A stretch of 64,000 nucleotides of DNA from Pelosinus sp. IPA-1 (GTDB lineage Bacteria > Bacillota > Negativicutes > DSM-13327). The notes under the pieces were generated by a model, which saw nothing but the letters and a program-made list of their open reading frames with translations, was not told the origin of the DNA and did no database searches. The stretch lies in NCBI RefSeq assembly GCF_030269905.1, contig NZ_BSVC01000004.1, positions 372,001 through 436,000 of the forward strand. The letters are read 5' to 3'. How positions within the stretch are numbered: the first letter of the stretch is position 1; each line of letters starts with the position of its first letter. This document shows, one piece after another, positions 51,811 through 59,526 of the stretch. The position numbers were made by a program, and so were the translations under genes.

Positions 51811-52173
51811 TCCCCCATGAACTCACCTCCTAATATATATTTCAGAGATAATCTTATAAGGGTTACACCTCTAAATTACCATAACCTAGGATTAAAGTAA
51901 ATTATTAACTTATCGCAAATACCGACAATCCGGATAGTAAATATGTTGCTCACTATTACTTATATCACTGGTAGCAGCAAATTATGTATGCTTTACACCA
52001 AATTACCTTTTTCGCTCAGCAATTTTCTTTTTTCTTCTGTCGGATTAATTTCCTAATTCATTTCAATGTTTCCACTCACTCACACTTTACATTTATAATA
52101 GATCACCTTTATTCGCTATATTACATATCATGTAATGAGATTGATAATTAGCTAATAATGAGATTCTAAATAT

Positions 52174-52201
52174 ACTCACAATTAATCAATAACATAATAG
52201 A
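52174..52201 (+). promoter_or_regulatory. Sigma-K-like promoter
   Basis: AC, 17 bases, CATAATAGA, one mismatch from CATANNNTA. It lies 14 bases before the ribosome binding site of the 39-residue gene. Confidence 0.3.
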
Positions 52202-52227
52202 TAGAATAATATTGGGAGGGGATTCTT

Positions 52228-52347
52228 GTGGATAAACTTCAAAGAAAAAAGGTTGTCGCTAATTCTATAAAAATCACTTATGGTGATCGCAAAGACACTT
52301 CCAAAACAATAAGTGACCAAAAAGTTAAAACAAAGACGAAATTTTAA
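52228..52347 (+). CDS. Small basic protein, 39 residues
   Basis: GTG follows GGGAGGGG. The product VDKLQRKKVVANSIKITYGD is highly basic and ends QKVKTKTKF. It could bind nucleic acid, like small spore or ribosome-associated proteins, but no family is recognised. A GGCTGTTCT...AGAACAGCC terminator lies at 52367-52387. Confidence 0.55.
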   Translation: MDKLQRKKVVANSIKITYGDRKDTSKTISDQKVKTKTKF

Positions 52348-52477
52348 AGCCTTAGTTGGTAAAGTTGGCTGTTCTTTTAGAACAGCCACTTATTTTTAGC
52401 TTACCCATATTTAATAACCTTCAAACCTTATTAAAAATTTTCATATTGGTTAAACTATTAGCAGGAGGTGATCTACT

Positions 52478-52630
52478 TTGAAAAAAACACTTATATCTGG
52501 AATGTTTTCTAGTGTTTCCGATGCTGAGTTGATTACCCAAATGCTTGATGTTGCTGATTTGGAAGAAAATAAAGATATATCAGATAAGGATTTAAACCAA
52601 ACGTTTGAAAATAACAATGATTTACGTTAA
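52478..52630 (+). CDS. Small acidic protein, 50 residues
   Basis: TTG follows GGAGGTGATCTAC. The product MKKTLISGMFSSVSDAELIT is acidic overall (LEENKDISDKDLNQTFENNN). A perfect terminator (AAACTCCTGCCAA / TTGGCAGGAGTTT, 52679-52711) follows. Family not recognised. Confidence 0.6.
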   Translation: MKKTLISGMFSSVSDAELITQMLDVADLEENKDISDKDLNQTFENNNDLR

Positions 52631-52746
52631 ATAATCTACATCAAAGATGTATAAAAGGACTTACATCCACAAACTGCAAAACTCCTGCCAAATTTTTATT
52701 GGCAGGAGTTTTATTACTCTATTTACTCAGTTTGGTATTAAACTCA

Positions 52747-53367
52747 TTATGTAATCGCCCCTTCATAACGTTTAGCCACTTCTTTCCAATCAATTATTTG
52801 AAAGAAACTTTCGATATAATCGGCACGTAGGTTTTTATATTTTAGGTAATAAGCATGCTCCCATACGTCAATTGCGAGAACAGGGCACCATTTACCTTTT
52901 TGATCCATAAGTGGATTATCCTGGTTCGGAGTTGAGCTAACTGCAAGATTTCCTGCAGGATCGGTCGAAAGCCACGCCCATCCTGAGCCAAATCGGGCAA
53001 GAGCTGCAGATTTGATTTTTTCCTTAAAACTAGCGAAACTTCCGAAATCTTTCTCGATTTGTTTTGCCAGAACACCTGTCGGCTCTCCGCCGCCTTCAGG
53101 TGAAATAACTGTAAAATAGAGATTATGATTATAGTACCCGCCCCCATTATTTTGGATGGTATTCCGAAGTACAGTATCGGAAATAGCCGGCAGGTCTGCC
53201 AAAATTTCCTCGATTGTCTTGTTGGAGAGTTCTAACGCCTTTTCCAACGCCATATTTAAATTATTGGTATAAGTCGCGTGATGTTTAGTATAGTGAGTTC
53301 TCATAGTAAGCTCATCAATATGAGGCTCCAAGGCCTCAAACCCATATTTTAATTCTACCTGTTTCAT
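52747..53367 (-). CDS. Superoxide dismutase (Fe/Mn type)
   Basis: This 206-residue enzyme has all metal ligands: His in THYTKHHATY, His in GGGYYNHNLYF, and Asp and His in IDVWEHAYYLKYKN. It converts superoxide to oxygen and peroxide and protects an anaerobe during oxygen exposure. The metal preference cannot be told by eye. ATG follows AGGAGG. It stands alone. Confidence 0.95.
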   Translation of the reverse strand: MKQVELKYGFEALEPHIDELTMRTHYTKHHATYTNNLNMALEKALELSNKTIEEILADLPAISDTVLRNTIQNNGGGYYNHNLYFTVISPEGGGEPTGVLAKQIEKDFGSFASFKEKIKSAALARFGSGWAWLSTDPAGNLAVSSTPNQDNPLMDQKGKWCPVLAIDVWEHAYYLKYKNLRADYIESFFQIIDWKEVAKRYEGAIT

Positions 53368-53538
53368 CTTAGAAACCTCCTTTGATTATCTGTTCTATTT
53401 ATATCATACTCCTCTAGTAAGAAATATTCAACATGTTTTAGTAAAATAAACTAACGAATAATAACTATTAAATGTTTTTTGTAGATGCACTTTATCCTCT
53501 CTTTACCAATATGCTCCTTGTGAAAATATCTAGACGTA

Positions 53539-53585
53539 GTAATGACCTCCTAACAGTAGTTTTATCTACCATAGGAGGTCATTAC
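53539..53585. terminator. Terminator
   Basis: Arms GTAATGACCTCCTA and complement, 14 bp perfect, with a 19-base loop. It ends the outer-membrane protein transcript that finishes at 53651. Confidence 0.8.
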
Positions 53586-53650
53586 TTTCATTTGCCATTC
53601 AAGATTCACTTTAAGTAGACAATTCTTTTTATAGATACGTTATATGGGAT

Positions 53651-54211
53651 TTAGAATTTGAAATTAACGCCTCCACCAATCCCTTTGAATGTTGCACCGT
53701 TATTATCATCATAGTTTTTCCAACTGAGATTCATTTGACTGTTTTTACCCATAGCATAGGTAAGACCGATGACTTCATCCCTAAAATGCGAGCCTTTCTG
53801 ATAAGTCCCATACACAGCAAAACCAGAAGCAAGATTTTGTTTTATCGATGCACCGTAGAACAGATTATTGTCACTTGCAGCATTATCCGTCGCCATTCGT
53901 CGTTGTCCAACCATCAAGGCTACATTCGGTAGTAATACCGTAGTTTTAAGACCAAAATCCGTATAGGATGTTTTATCGGTCTGGGCATGGTTTACAAAAG
54001 CTCCGTACCCTAACCCCAAGCCGACACTACCATAGAATTCATTAAATCCAGTTTTCCCTTGTTCAATACCACCAGACGTCTTTTTTAGGTCATAATAATT
54101 ATAACCGATTTGAACATCTCCGATTCCTGAGTTCGGATCTGGTACCGCACACATTCCAATTGACGATATTGCTAGAACGAATATCATTGTAAATAATACT
54201 AACTTTTTCAT
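53651..54211 (-). CDS. Small outer-membrane beta-barrel protein
   Basis: This 186-residue protein has a signal peptide ending GMCAVPDP. Regular beta-strands follow with the outer-membrane C-terminal signature GIGGGVNFKF. Segments such as VQIGYNYYDLKKTSGG and GLTYAMGKNSQMNLSW resemble YadA-less, OmpW-like or porin-like barrels of Negativicutes, but no specific family is certain. ATG follows GGGGAG. Confidence 0.7.
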   Translation of the reverse strand: MKKLVLFTMIFVLAISSIGMCAVPDPNSGIGDVQIGYNYYDLKKTSGGIEQGKTGFNEFYGSVGLGLGYGAFVNHAQTDKTSYTDFGLKTTVLLPNVALMVGQRRMATDNAASDNNLFYGASIKQNLASGFAVYGTYQKGSHFRDEVIGLTYAMGKNSQMNLSWKNYDDNNGATFKGIGGGVNFKF

Positions 54212-54678
54212 CTTTGCTCCCCTTACATGTTTTTCTAAGCGAATAATAACAATTACAACAAAATTAACAACTTATTATGTAATTACTCCATTTTAAAATG
54301 GCAATTTCATTTTCACCCTCTTTTTCAAATTTAATTATAATCTTAATATATGACAAAATAATGACAAAAAAAGTCTTAGTAAAATACCCATTCTTATTCC
54401 CAATGAATAAAAAATATCGGATAATTGTCCTAATCTATAATTGCCTTAGGTTTTTATATCGTTGTCCTTATTCCTATTAATATAAATTCCCTTATTATAG
54501 TGCAAAGCAGATACCCCATAAGATAGCTATATGGGGTACTTACTACATTTTCCATTTTTTCTTTATAGATATGTTGAATATTCTCCAATTCTTATGCCTA
54601 CTCCAATACCAAATATGGAAGCGAAATTATCAAGACTGTATGGTAAATATCATACTAAGATTCACACTTGGCGCTAAT
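54212..54678. other. Non-coding stretch
   Basis: It contains the upstream region of the outer-membrane protein gene, AT-rich sequence and one inverted repeat (TACCCCATA...TATGGGGTA at about 54513-54537). A short plus-strand frame here has no ribosome binding site. No gene is seen. Confidence 0.4.
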
Positions 54679-54840
54679 TTAGCTTTGATCGCCTAATTCA
54701 AGACAAAAACTAAGATGAAAACTTCCAAAACTATGCCCAAAACCATCTAGGGCATGCCCAAAACCTCCGAACCCAGGATCGAAACTAGGATGGAAACTAG
54801 TACCAATAAATGGACCCCAACCATCACAGTTACGATACAT
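54679..54840 (-). CDS. Gly/Phe/His-rich small protein, 53 residues
   Basis: ATG follows AGGAGGTG. The product MYRNCDGWGPFIGTSFHPSF is followed by repeated GFGH/SFGSFH-like units (GFGGFGHALDGFGHSFGSFH). Low-complexity Gly/Phe/His proteins of this size are common in spore coats and other self-assembling layers. The upstream promoter fits sigma-K best of all sites in the window. Family not recognised. Confidence 0.65.
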   Translation of the reverse strand: MYRNCDGWGPFIGTSFHPSFDPGFGGFGHALDGFGHSFGSFHLSFCLELGDQS

Positions 54841-54869
54841 TATTTTTGCACCTCCTATGTCGCTTACTA

Positions 54870-54896
54870 TATATTATGTAATTTTACAATAAAAGT
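54870..54896 (-). promoter_or_regulatory. Sigma-K-like promoter (best match in the window)
   Basis: Minus-strand reading gives AC, exactly 16 bases, CATAATATA, a full match to AC-N16-CATANNNTA. The ribosome binding site of the Gly/Phe/His-rich gene starts 14 bases further. Confidence 0.5.
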
Positions 54897-55106
54897 ACCA
54901 ACTAGATACTATGTTACCTGTCAATCTCAGATTGATCTCTTTCGTGTCGGCCCGCCCTACTCATTATCAAATTGCTACTGCAAGGAGGCTACTTTATTTA
55001 TAGCCGTTAAGTTTCTATTACTGATGAGCTATTTTCATCATATATACTACCTTGAAAAAAATCTACTAAAAATAAAAAAGCCCCTACCCGAAGATAGACG
55101 GCTCAT

Positions 55107-55220
55107 TTATTTGTTCGATATCCTTACTTTAATTTTTTTACCACAACCAGAACATTTTCCTTTCCCCTCATCACTAAGCTTAACGGCACACCCACATTGC
55201 GTGTGAATCAACAAATCCAT
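55107..55220 (-). CDS. Small zinc-ribbon protein, 37 residues
   Basis: ATG follows A-GAGGTG. The product MDLLIHTQCGCAVKLSDEGK continues GKCSGCGKKIKVRISNK. Two CxC/CxxC pairs make a minimal zinc ribbon. Function unknown; it may bind nucleic acid or act as a small scaffold. Confidence 0.6.
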   Translation of the reverse strand: MDLLIHTQCGCAVKLSDEGKGKCSGCGKKIKVRISNK

Positions 55221-55531
55221 CACCTCTTTTTTGGTATTAATCTTTAGTAGCATCTGCTATTAGGTTAATTATACTATAAAATAATTAATAAGTTTGTTAC
55301 TATCTTGTTAATTTTACCAAATATTTCCTATTGATTTGGAATTTCACGACAAATATTTTTTTGTCATTTTATATTTTATTTACACGCCCTCACACTCTAA
55401 CCGCATATAATCCCGATGAATCGGACATACTCTTATTAACGACTTCCCATGTCGTTCAACATATCTCTCCCATTCTTATGGCTCTCATTAGGAGGGCTAT
55501 CTTTTTTTGCCAACCTTTCTAATATCTAATC

Positions 55532-55561
55532 ACTCTTACTTATTATTGGTCATATTATGTA
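55532..55561 (+). promoter_or_regulatory. Sigma-K-like promoter of the second Cys-repeat gene
   Basis: AC, 17 bases, CATATTATGTA, the same elements and spacing as at 10751-10780. The conserved promoter between paralogs 45 kb apart supports co-regulation. An upstream hairpin, GGCTCTCATTAGGAGGGCT with T-run (about 55480-55507), isolates it. Confidence 0.4.
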
Positions 55562-55606
55562 TAAAGGTTACTTATACTTCCATCCATTAGGAGGTGAAAC
55601 TACTAT

Positions 55607-55858
55607 ATGGACCACCGTAAATGGGATGGCCCCGATATTGAAGATTGGGATGATAATTCAGAATTTAGGTCAGAAGATGAGCGGCAATTAATCGTAGGCA
55701 TAGGTTTCGGCTTTGGTTGTTTTCCTCGTCGCTTTTGTTTCCCTAGACGATTTTGTTGGCCTAGAGAGTTTTGTTGGCCCAGACAATTTTGTTGGCCTAG
55801 GCAGTCTTGCTGGCCTAGACAAGGTTGCTGGCCCGTACAAGGTTGTTGGCCGCGTTAG
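55607..55858 (+). CDS. Cysteine-repeat protein, (C-W-P-R-Q-x)n, paralog
   Basis: This 83-residue protein has the same plan as 10820-11110. The acidic head is MDHRKWDGPDIEDWDDNSEF, followed by a GFGFG linker. Eight Cys-Phe/Trp-Pro units come next (CFPRRF, CWPREF, CWPRQF, CWPRQS, CWPRQG, CWPVQG), ending CWPR. Units here are diverged at the DNA level, unlike the near-identical 18-mers of the first gene. The Cys, Pro and Arg positions are held, which suggests selection on the repeat. AGGAGGTGA precedes ATG, and the TTCG-loop terminator at 55878 is shared. Confidence 0.8.
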   Translation: MDHRKWDGPDIEDWDDNSEFRSEDERQLIVGIGFGFGCFPRRFCFPRRFCWPREFCWPRQFCWPRQSCWPRQGCWPVQGCWPR

Positions 55859-55877
55859 CATTAATCCTTTATTATTA

Positions 55878-55899
55878 GAAAAAGCTTTCGAGCTTTTTC
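55878..55899 (+). terminator. Terminator of the second Cys-repeat gene
   Basis: GAAAAAGCT-TTCG-AGCTTTTTC followed by TTTTT, identical to the hairpin at 11135. Confidence 0.85.
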
Positions 55900-55983
55900 T
55901 TTTTATGCTCGATATATTATATAAAATAGAAAAACCTCTATTTGAATACAAATAAGACGGCACCGAAAGGCACCGTCTATAAC

Positions 55984-56124
55984 TTATTTCTTTGGTAATT
56001 TAGGATCAAATTTGGCTGTAGATGATTCACCTATTTTTGTTTTAGGCCACGATGCATGTGTTTTCCCCTTCTCTCCATTTTTGGATGCATCATTGAATTT
56101 CCTTGGTGGTTTTGTTGTTTTCAT
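55984..56124 (-). CDS. Small basic hydrophilic protein, 46 residues
   Basis: The product MKTTKPPRKFNDASKNGEKG continues THASWPKTKIGESSTAKFDP and ends KLPKK. It is hydrophilic, Lys-rich and low in complexity, in the style of small acid-soluble or coat-associated spore proteins, but I recognise no family. A hairpin (AGACGG...CCGTCT) follows the stop codon. The ribosome binding site is weak. Confidence 0.5.
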   Translation of the reverse strand: MKTTKPPRKFNDASKNGEKGKTHASWPKTKIGESSTAKFDPKLPKK

Positions 56125-56143
56125 ACTATCAACCCCTTTGGAT

Positions 56144-56171
56144 TATCTTATGAATATGAGGGATTAATTGT
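56144..56171 (-). promoter_or_regulatory. Sigma-K-like promoter
   Basis: Minus-strand AC, 17 bases, CATAAGATA, a full CATANNNTA match, 20 bases before the start codon of the Lys-rich gene. Confidence 0.4.
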
Positions 56172-56303
56172 GCTATATTTTCTAATATGCAATTTATCTA
56201 TTCGACACAAGATCTTTTTTAAGGCGTTATCATATTGGAGGTTCCTGTATATTGGCACGTTGTTTTGTGCATACTCCTACTAAAATAAAAAGGAGGTTGA
56301 ATT

Positions 56304-56495
56304 ATGGGAAATATAAATACTAATTTGAGTGCTAAAATATCTTCCAGCACTCCCCTGAAAGAAGATTCGGACTGTAGTGCTACTATCCAAGGCTATCCTA
56401 ATACTGATAATATAAATGTTTCTTCTAAAAGCTGTGAACATGCAAGGACTGAAAGTTTCGCAACACCTGATTATGGTGATACTTCAAAAATATAA
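56304..56495 (+). CDS. Small Ser/Thr-rich protein, 63 residues
   Basis: ATG follows AAAAAGGAGGTTGAATT, a very strong site. The product MGNINTNLSAKISSSTPLKE is polar, Ser/Thr/Asn-rich, with two cysteines. A terminator (AGGTGGC-TTTT-GCCACCT, 56506-56523) follows directly. No family recognised. Confidence 0.65.
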   Translation: MGNINTNLSAKISSSTPLKEDSDCSATIQGYPNTDNINVSSKSCEHARTESFATPDYGDTSKI

Positions 56496-56598
56496 TCAAT
56501 ATATGAGGTGGCTTTTGCCACCTTAAATTTTTAGAATATTTTTTATACTAAATTAACCTTATGACACAAATATGTTAGCATTTCTAAAATTAAAAATA

Positions 56599-56829
56599 TT
56601 ATTTTTTCGATACTAATTGTATCCTTTTAATCACCGCTATCCATCTTACCTTTCTTTTATTTATCAAATCTAACGACTCAAAGGCTTCAGAAAAAAAAAG
56701 TAATAGAAATACAACAATATTTAAAATAAATGCTGCGATCATGCATAGTAAACAAAGAAAAAAGCAAGCCAATACCGCTTCAAAATACGTCAGTCCACTT
56801 ATTGTTAATAAGGATTTAAGAAATACCAT
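56599..56829 (-). CDS. Small membrane protein, 76 residues
   Basis: ATG follows AGAGGTAAAT. Two hydrophobic segments (YFEAVLACFFLCLLCMIAAF, NIVVFLLLFFSEAF) precede a basic tail (KRKVRWIAVIKRIQLVSKK). It is probably an inner-membrane protein. Family not recognised. Confidence 0.6.
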   Translation of the reverse strand: MVFLKSLLTISGLTYFEAVLACFFLCLLCMIAAFILNIVVFLLLFFSEAFESLDLINKRKVRWIAVIKRIQLVSKK

Positions 56830-57003
56830 ATTTACCTCTTATGATTATAAATTTAAAAACGATAATCATTAAGTTCCCCTACTACTAATAAAACTATTCC
56901 TATAGGCACGTGACCAAAAATTATTATGAATTTTCTATATCCTGCATAGTAAATAGGGCTTCGTTAAATACTATCTATAATCAAAGCTTAGGAGGATGTA
57001 AAC

Positions 57004-57156
57004 GTGGAAGATAACAAAGTTCAACAAGATCCTACTACTATGGAAAACGAGCAAATACAGGTTGAATCTAACACTCTAGATTCACAAAGCACAAAGAACA
57101 TTGACAATAAGAATATTAATAGTATCTTTAATGCAGACATGATTTTCCCTAGCTAA
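57004..57156 (+). CDS. Small acidic protein, 50 residues
   Basis: GTG follows TTAGGAGGATGTAAAC. The product VEDNKVQQDPTTMENEQIQV is acidic and Asn/Gln-rich. Its stop codon overlaps the end of the convergent patatin gene by four bases. Family not recognised. Confidence 0.6.
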   Translation: MEDNKVQQDPTTMENEQIQVESNTLDSQSTKNIDNKNINSIFNADMIFPS

Positions 57157-58076
57157 TTATGCAAAAATTGCTGTATTTCACTTAATTTTTCATTTGCAGC
57201 TTTCTCACCTTGACCAATATACAACAATGCTTGTTTATTATCTTTAAATTTGATCTCAAAAGTATTAGGCCGAATAATAACGTCAGCATATTGTTCCGCT
57301 TTAAGTAACGTGACCTCCCTGCCCATAATTTCGATACATTGTACTAGTATTTCCCCAACAGTTTTAATATCATAATTAGATTGACCATCATAACCTAAAT
57401 CAACGCCAATTACTATATCGGCTCCCATATGCCGCAAAATATCAGTAGGTAAGTTATTCTTTACTGCTCCATCCACTAATGTCATACTACGGTATTTCTT
57501 TGGAAAGAATATTCCTGGAATGGAAATGCTCGCGCGAACTGCTTCCGTTAAAGATGTATTATGGTAGTACCTAGCATTTAAAATAGCACGACTATCAAAG
57601 ACGGGACTAGTAAAGAATACTGTATCTGCAGTATTTAAATCAACCGCTGTAATTGCTACTGGAATATTAGTATCCTTTACCGTACGATTTTGCCATAAGC
57701 CATAAAAAAACTGTTCTACTTTATCTCCTTTGATAAAACCAGTAGGTAATACAGACCAAAATCGAAACATACCACTAAACAACCATTTCATACCATGTTT
57801 AAACAGATCACCTACAGTAACATTTAAGTCGATTAATTCGTTCATCTTTAAATTTTGTACCATTACTTGCATTTGTTGCGGAGTATAACCACAGGCATAC
57901 ATCGCAGCAATGATAGCACCTGCACTCGTTCCACTTATCATATCAATAGGAATGTTGTGCTCTGTTAATACCTTTAATACTCCGATATGTGCCATACCTC
58001 GGATGCCCCCACCGCTTAGTGCTACTCCTATCCGTTTTTTTCTATTACTCTTGTAACCAGCACTTTTTTGATCCAT
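57153..58076 (-). CDS. Patatin-like phospholipase
   Basis: This 307-residue serine hydrolase has the oxyanion-hole motif SGGGIRGMAHIGVL, the nucleophile motif GTSAGAIIAAMY and the catalytic Asp in LVDGAVKNNLP, so the Ser-Asp dyad is complete. It belongs to the RssA/NTE-like bacterial patatins that hydrolyse phospholipids or lysophospholipids. ATG follows GAGGTGAT. It is read alone; the kor operon upstream ends in a strong hairpin. Confidence 0.92.
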   Translation of the reverse strand: MDQKSAGYKSNRKKRIGVALSGGGIRGMAHIGVLKVLTEHNIPIDMISGTSAGAIIAAMYACGYTPQQMQVMVQNLKMNELIDLNVTVGDLFKHGMKWLFSGMFRFWSVLPTGFIKGDKVEQFFYGLWQNRTVKDTNIPVAITAVDLNTADTVFFTSPVFDSRAILNARYYHNTSLTEAVRASISIPGIFFPKKYRSMTLVDGAVKNNLPTDILRHMGADIVIGVDLGYDGQSNYDIKTVGEILVQCIEIMGREVTLLKAEQYADVIIRPNTFEIKFKDNKQALLYIGQGEKAANEKLSEIQQFLHN

Positions 58077-58180
58077 AACATATCACCTCATATACGCACT
58101 TACTATATGTTATAATCTAAAAGGTCATACTGTGCCACATAATAGTTTTTATCTTGACACCCTAACTACTCATTCCTTCA

Positions 58181-58232
58181 GATAGTAAAAAAAGATGTGA
58201 TTAGCTGATTAATCACATCTTTTTTTACTATC
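58181..58232 (-). terminator. Terminator of the kor operon
   Basis: Perfect 23-bp arms (GATAGTAAAAAAAGATGTG... and complement) with a 6-base loop. The right arm overlaps the stop codon of the gamma-subunit gene. Confidence 0.9.
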
Positions 58233-58776
58233 TATTCATTAATGCTGTTATATATTGACTGCCACGTAGAATGGCCTGCTCATTCATCCATAATATTTCT
58301 GTTTTTTTTGCGAAAATCTTCGCAAATGCTTTTATTACCGACTCAGATTGTATAGTACCAATTGCAGTCACCAATGCACCTAGAATTACCATATTAGATA
58401 CCCTGCTATTATTAAATTCCAAAGAAATTTCATTTGCAGGAATTTGATAAACCCTAAGATCTGTTCTTGTAGCATTCCATTCTACAAGAGAGCTATTAAT
58501 AATTAGAATTCCTCCCGGTTGTATAGCTGTTTCAAACTTTTCAATAGAAGGTAGATTCATAGCAACTACTGCTGTTGGCTCTGATACAGTAGGTGCACCT
58601 ATGGGATTTTCCGATATAATAGTTGAACAATTAGCGGTTCCGCCGCGCATTTCTGGGCCATAGGAAGGTATCCATGATACTTGCTTATTTTCTAACATTC
58701 CAGCATACGCCAGTAATTGTCCCATTAACATAATTCCCTGACCACCAAATCCAGAGATTATAATTTCTTCTGTCAT
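58228..58776 (-). CDS. 2-oxoacid:ferredoxin oxidoreductase, gamma subunit
   Basis: This 182-residue subunit starts EIIISGFGGQGIMLMGQLL, the GFGGQG motif of the gamma chain, followed by SWIPSYGPEMRGGTANC. It completes an alpha-beta-gamma-delta enzyme that oxidatively decarboxylates a 2-oxoacid to its acyl-CoA and reduces ferredoxin, or runs in reverse. Its ATG overlaps the stop codon of the beta gene (ATGA), indicating translational coupling. Confidence 0.92.
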   Translation of the reverse strand: MTEEIIISGFGGQGIMLMGQLLAYAGMLENKQVSWIPSYGPEMRGGTANCSTIISENPIGAPTVSEPTAVVAMNLPSIEKFETAIQPGGILIINSSLVEWNATRTDLRVYQIPANEISLEFNNSRVSNMVILGALVTAIGTIQSESVIKAFAKIFAKKTEILWMNEQAILRGSQYITALMNR

Positions 58777-59525
58777 TTTACCACCTCTTCTGGTGCCTTA
58801 AATATACCTAAAGGATAATATGGAATCAAATTCTCTTCCAACCAAGTAGCCGCTTCAACAGGACTCTTCCCCCAGTTTGTTGGACAGGTTGATAATATTT
58901 CTACCATCGTAAAACCTTCACCACGTAGTTGAATTTCAAAGGCCCTCTTGATTGCCTGTTTTGCTTTTGACATATTAGCTGGATTATTTACAGCTACCCG
59001 AGCAATAAATTTAGCTCCATCAATTGTCGAAAGCATTTCAGATATACGAATTGGCATACCAGAGTTTTCTAAATTACGACCATATGGCGAAGTTGTCGTC
59101 ACTTGATTCACCAATGTGGTTGGTGCCATTTGACCACCAGTCATGCCATAAATAGCGTTATTCACAAAAATAGTAGTAATTTTCTCCCCACGCGCTGCAG
59201 CATGCACAATTTCACCGCAACCAATAGCAGCTAAATCTCCATCTCCTTGATAGGTAAAGACAGTAGCATCACTATGTACACGTTTAATTCCTGTTGCTAC
59301 AGCTGGTGCGCGACCATGAGCGGCCTGAAACATATCGATCGTAAAATATTCATAGGCTAATACGGAACAACCAACTGACGCTACACCAATTGCTTTGTCA
59401 CGCACCCCAAGTTCATCAATCACTTCAGCTACTAATCTATGTATAATACCATGATGACATCCAGGACAATAATGCGTAGCCATATCTTTTAATGTTTGGG
59501 GCCTGGTAAATAACTTTTGTGACAC
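58773..59525 (-). CDS. 2-oxoacid:ferredoxin oxidoreductase, beta subunit (TPP-binding)
   Basis: This subunit of about 250 residues contains the thiamine diphosphate site: YQGDGDLAAIGCGEIVHAA and NNAIYGMTGGQMAPTTL. CPGCHHGIIHR near the start is typical of 2-oxoglutarate/2-oxoacid types. The start is taken as the GTG at 59525, one base after the alpha gene stop codon and seven after a G-rich ribosome binding site. The set resembles KorAB or VorAB; which 2-oxoacid is used cannot be decided here. Confidence 0.92.
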   Translation of the reverse strand: MSQKLFTRPQTLKDMATHYCPGCHHGIIHRLVAEVIDELGVRDKAIGVASVGCSVLAYEYFTIDMFQAAHGRAPAVATGIKRVHSDATVFTYQGDGDLAAIGCGEIVHAAARGEKITTIFVNNAIYGMTGGQMAPTTLVNQVTTTSPYGRNLENSGMPIRISEMLSTIDGAKFIARVAVNNPANMSKAKQAIKRAFEIQLRGEGFTMVEILSTCPTNWGKSPVEAATWLEENLIPYYPLGIFKAPEEVVK

Positions 59526-59526
59526 A

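Noticed and set aside
54754-55206. 150-codon plus-strand frame
   Set aside because: It lies opposite two small minus-strand genes that have strong ribosome binding sites.
56253-56275. TTGGCAC...TTTTGTGCA as a sigma-54 promoter
   Set aside because: The GG and GC dinucleotides are 13 bases apart instead of 10.
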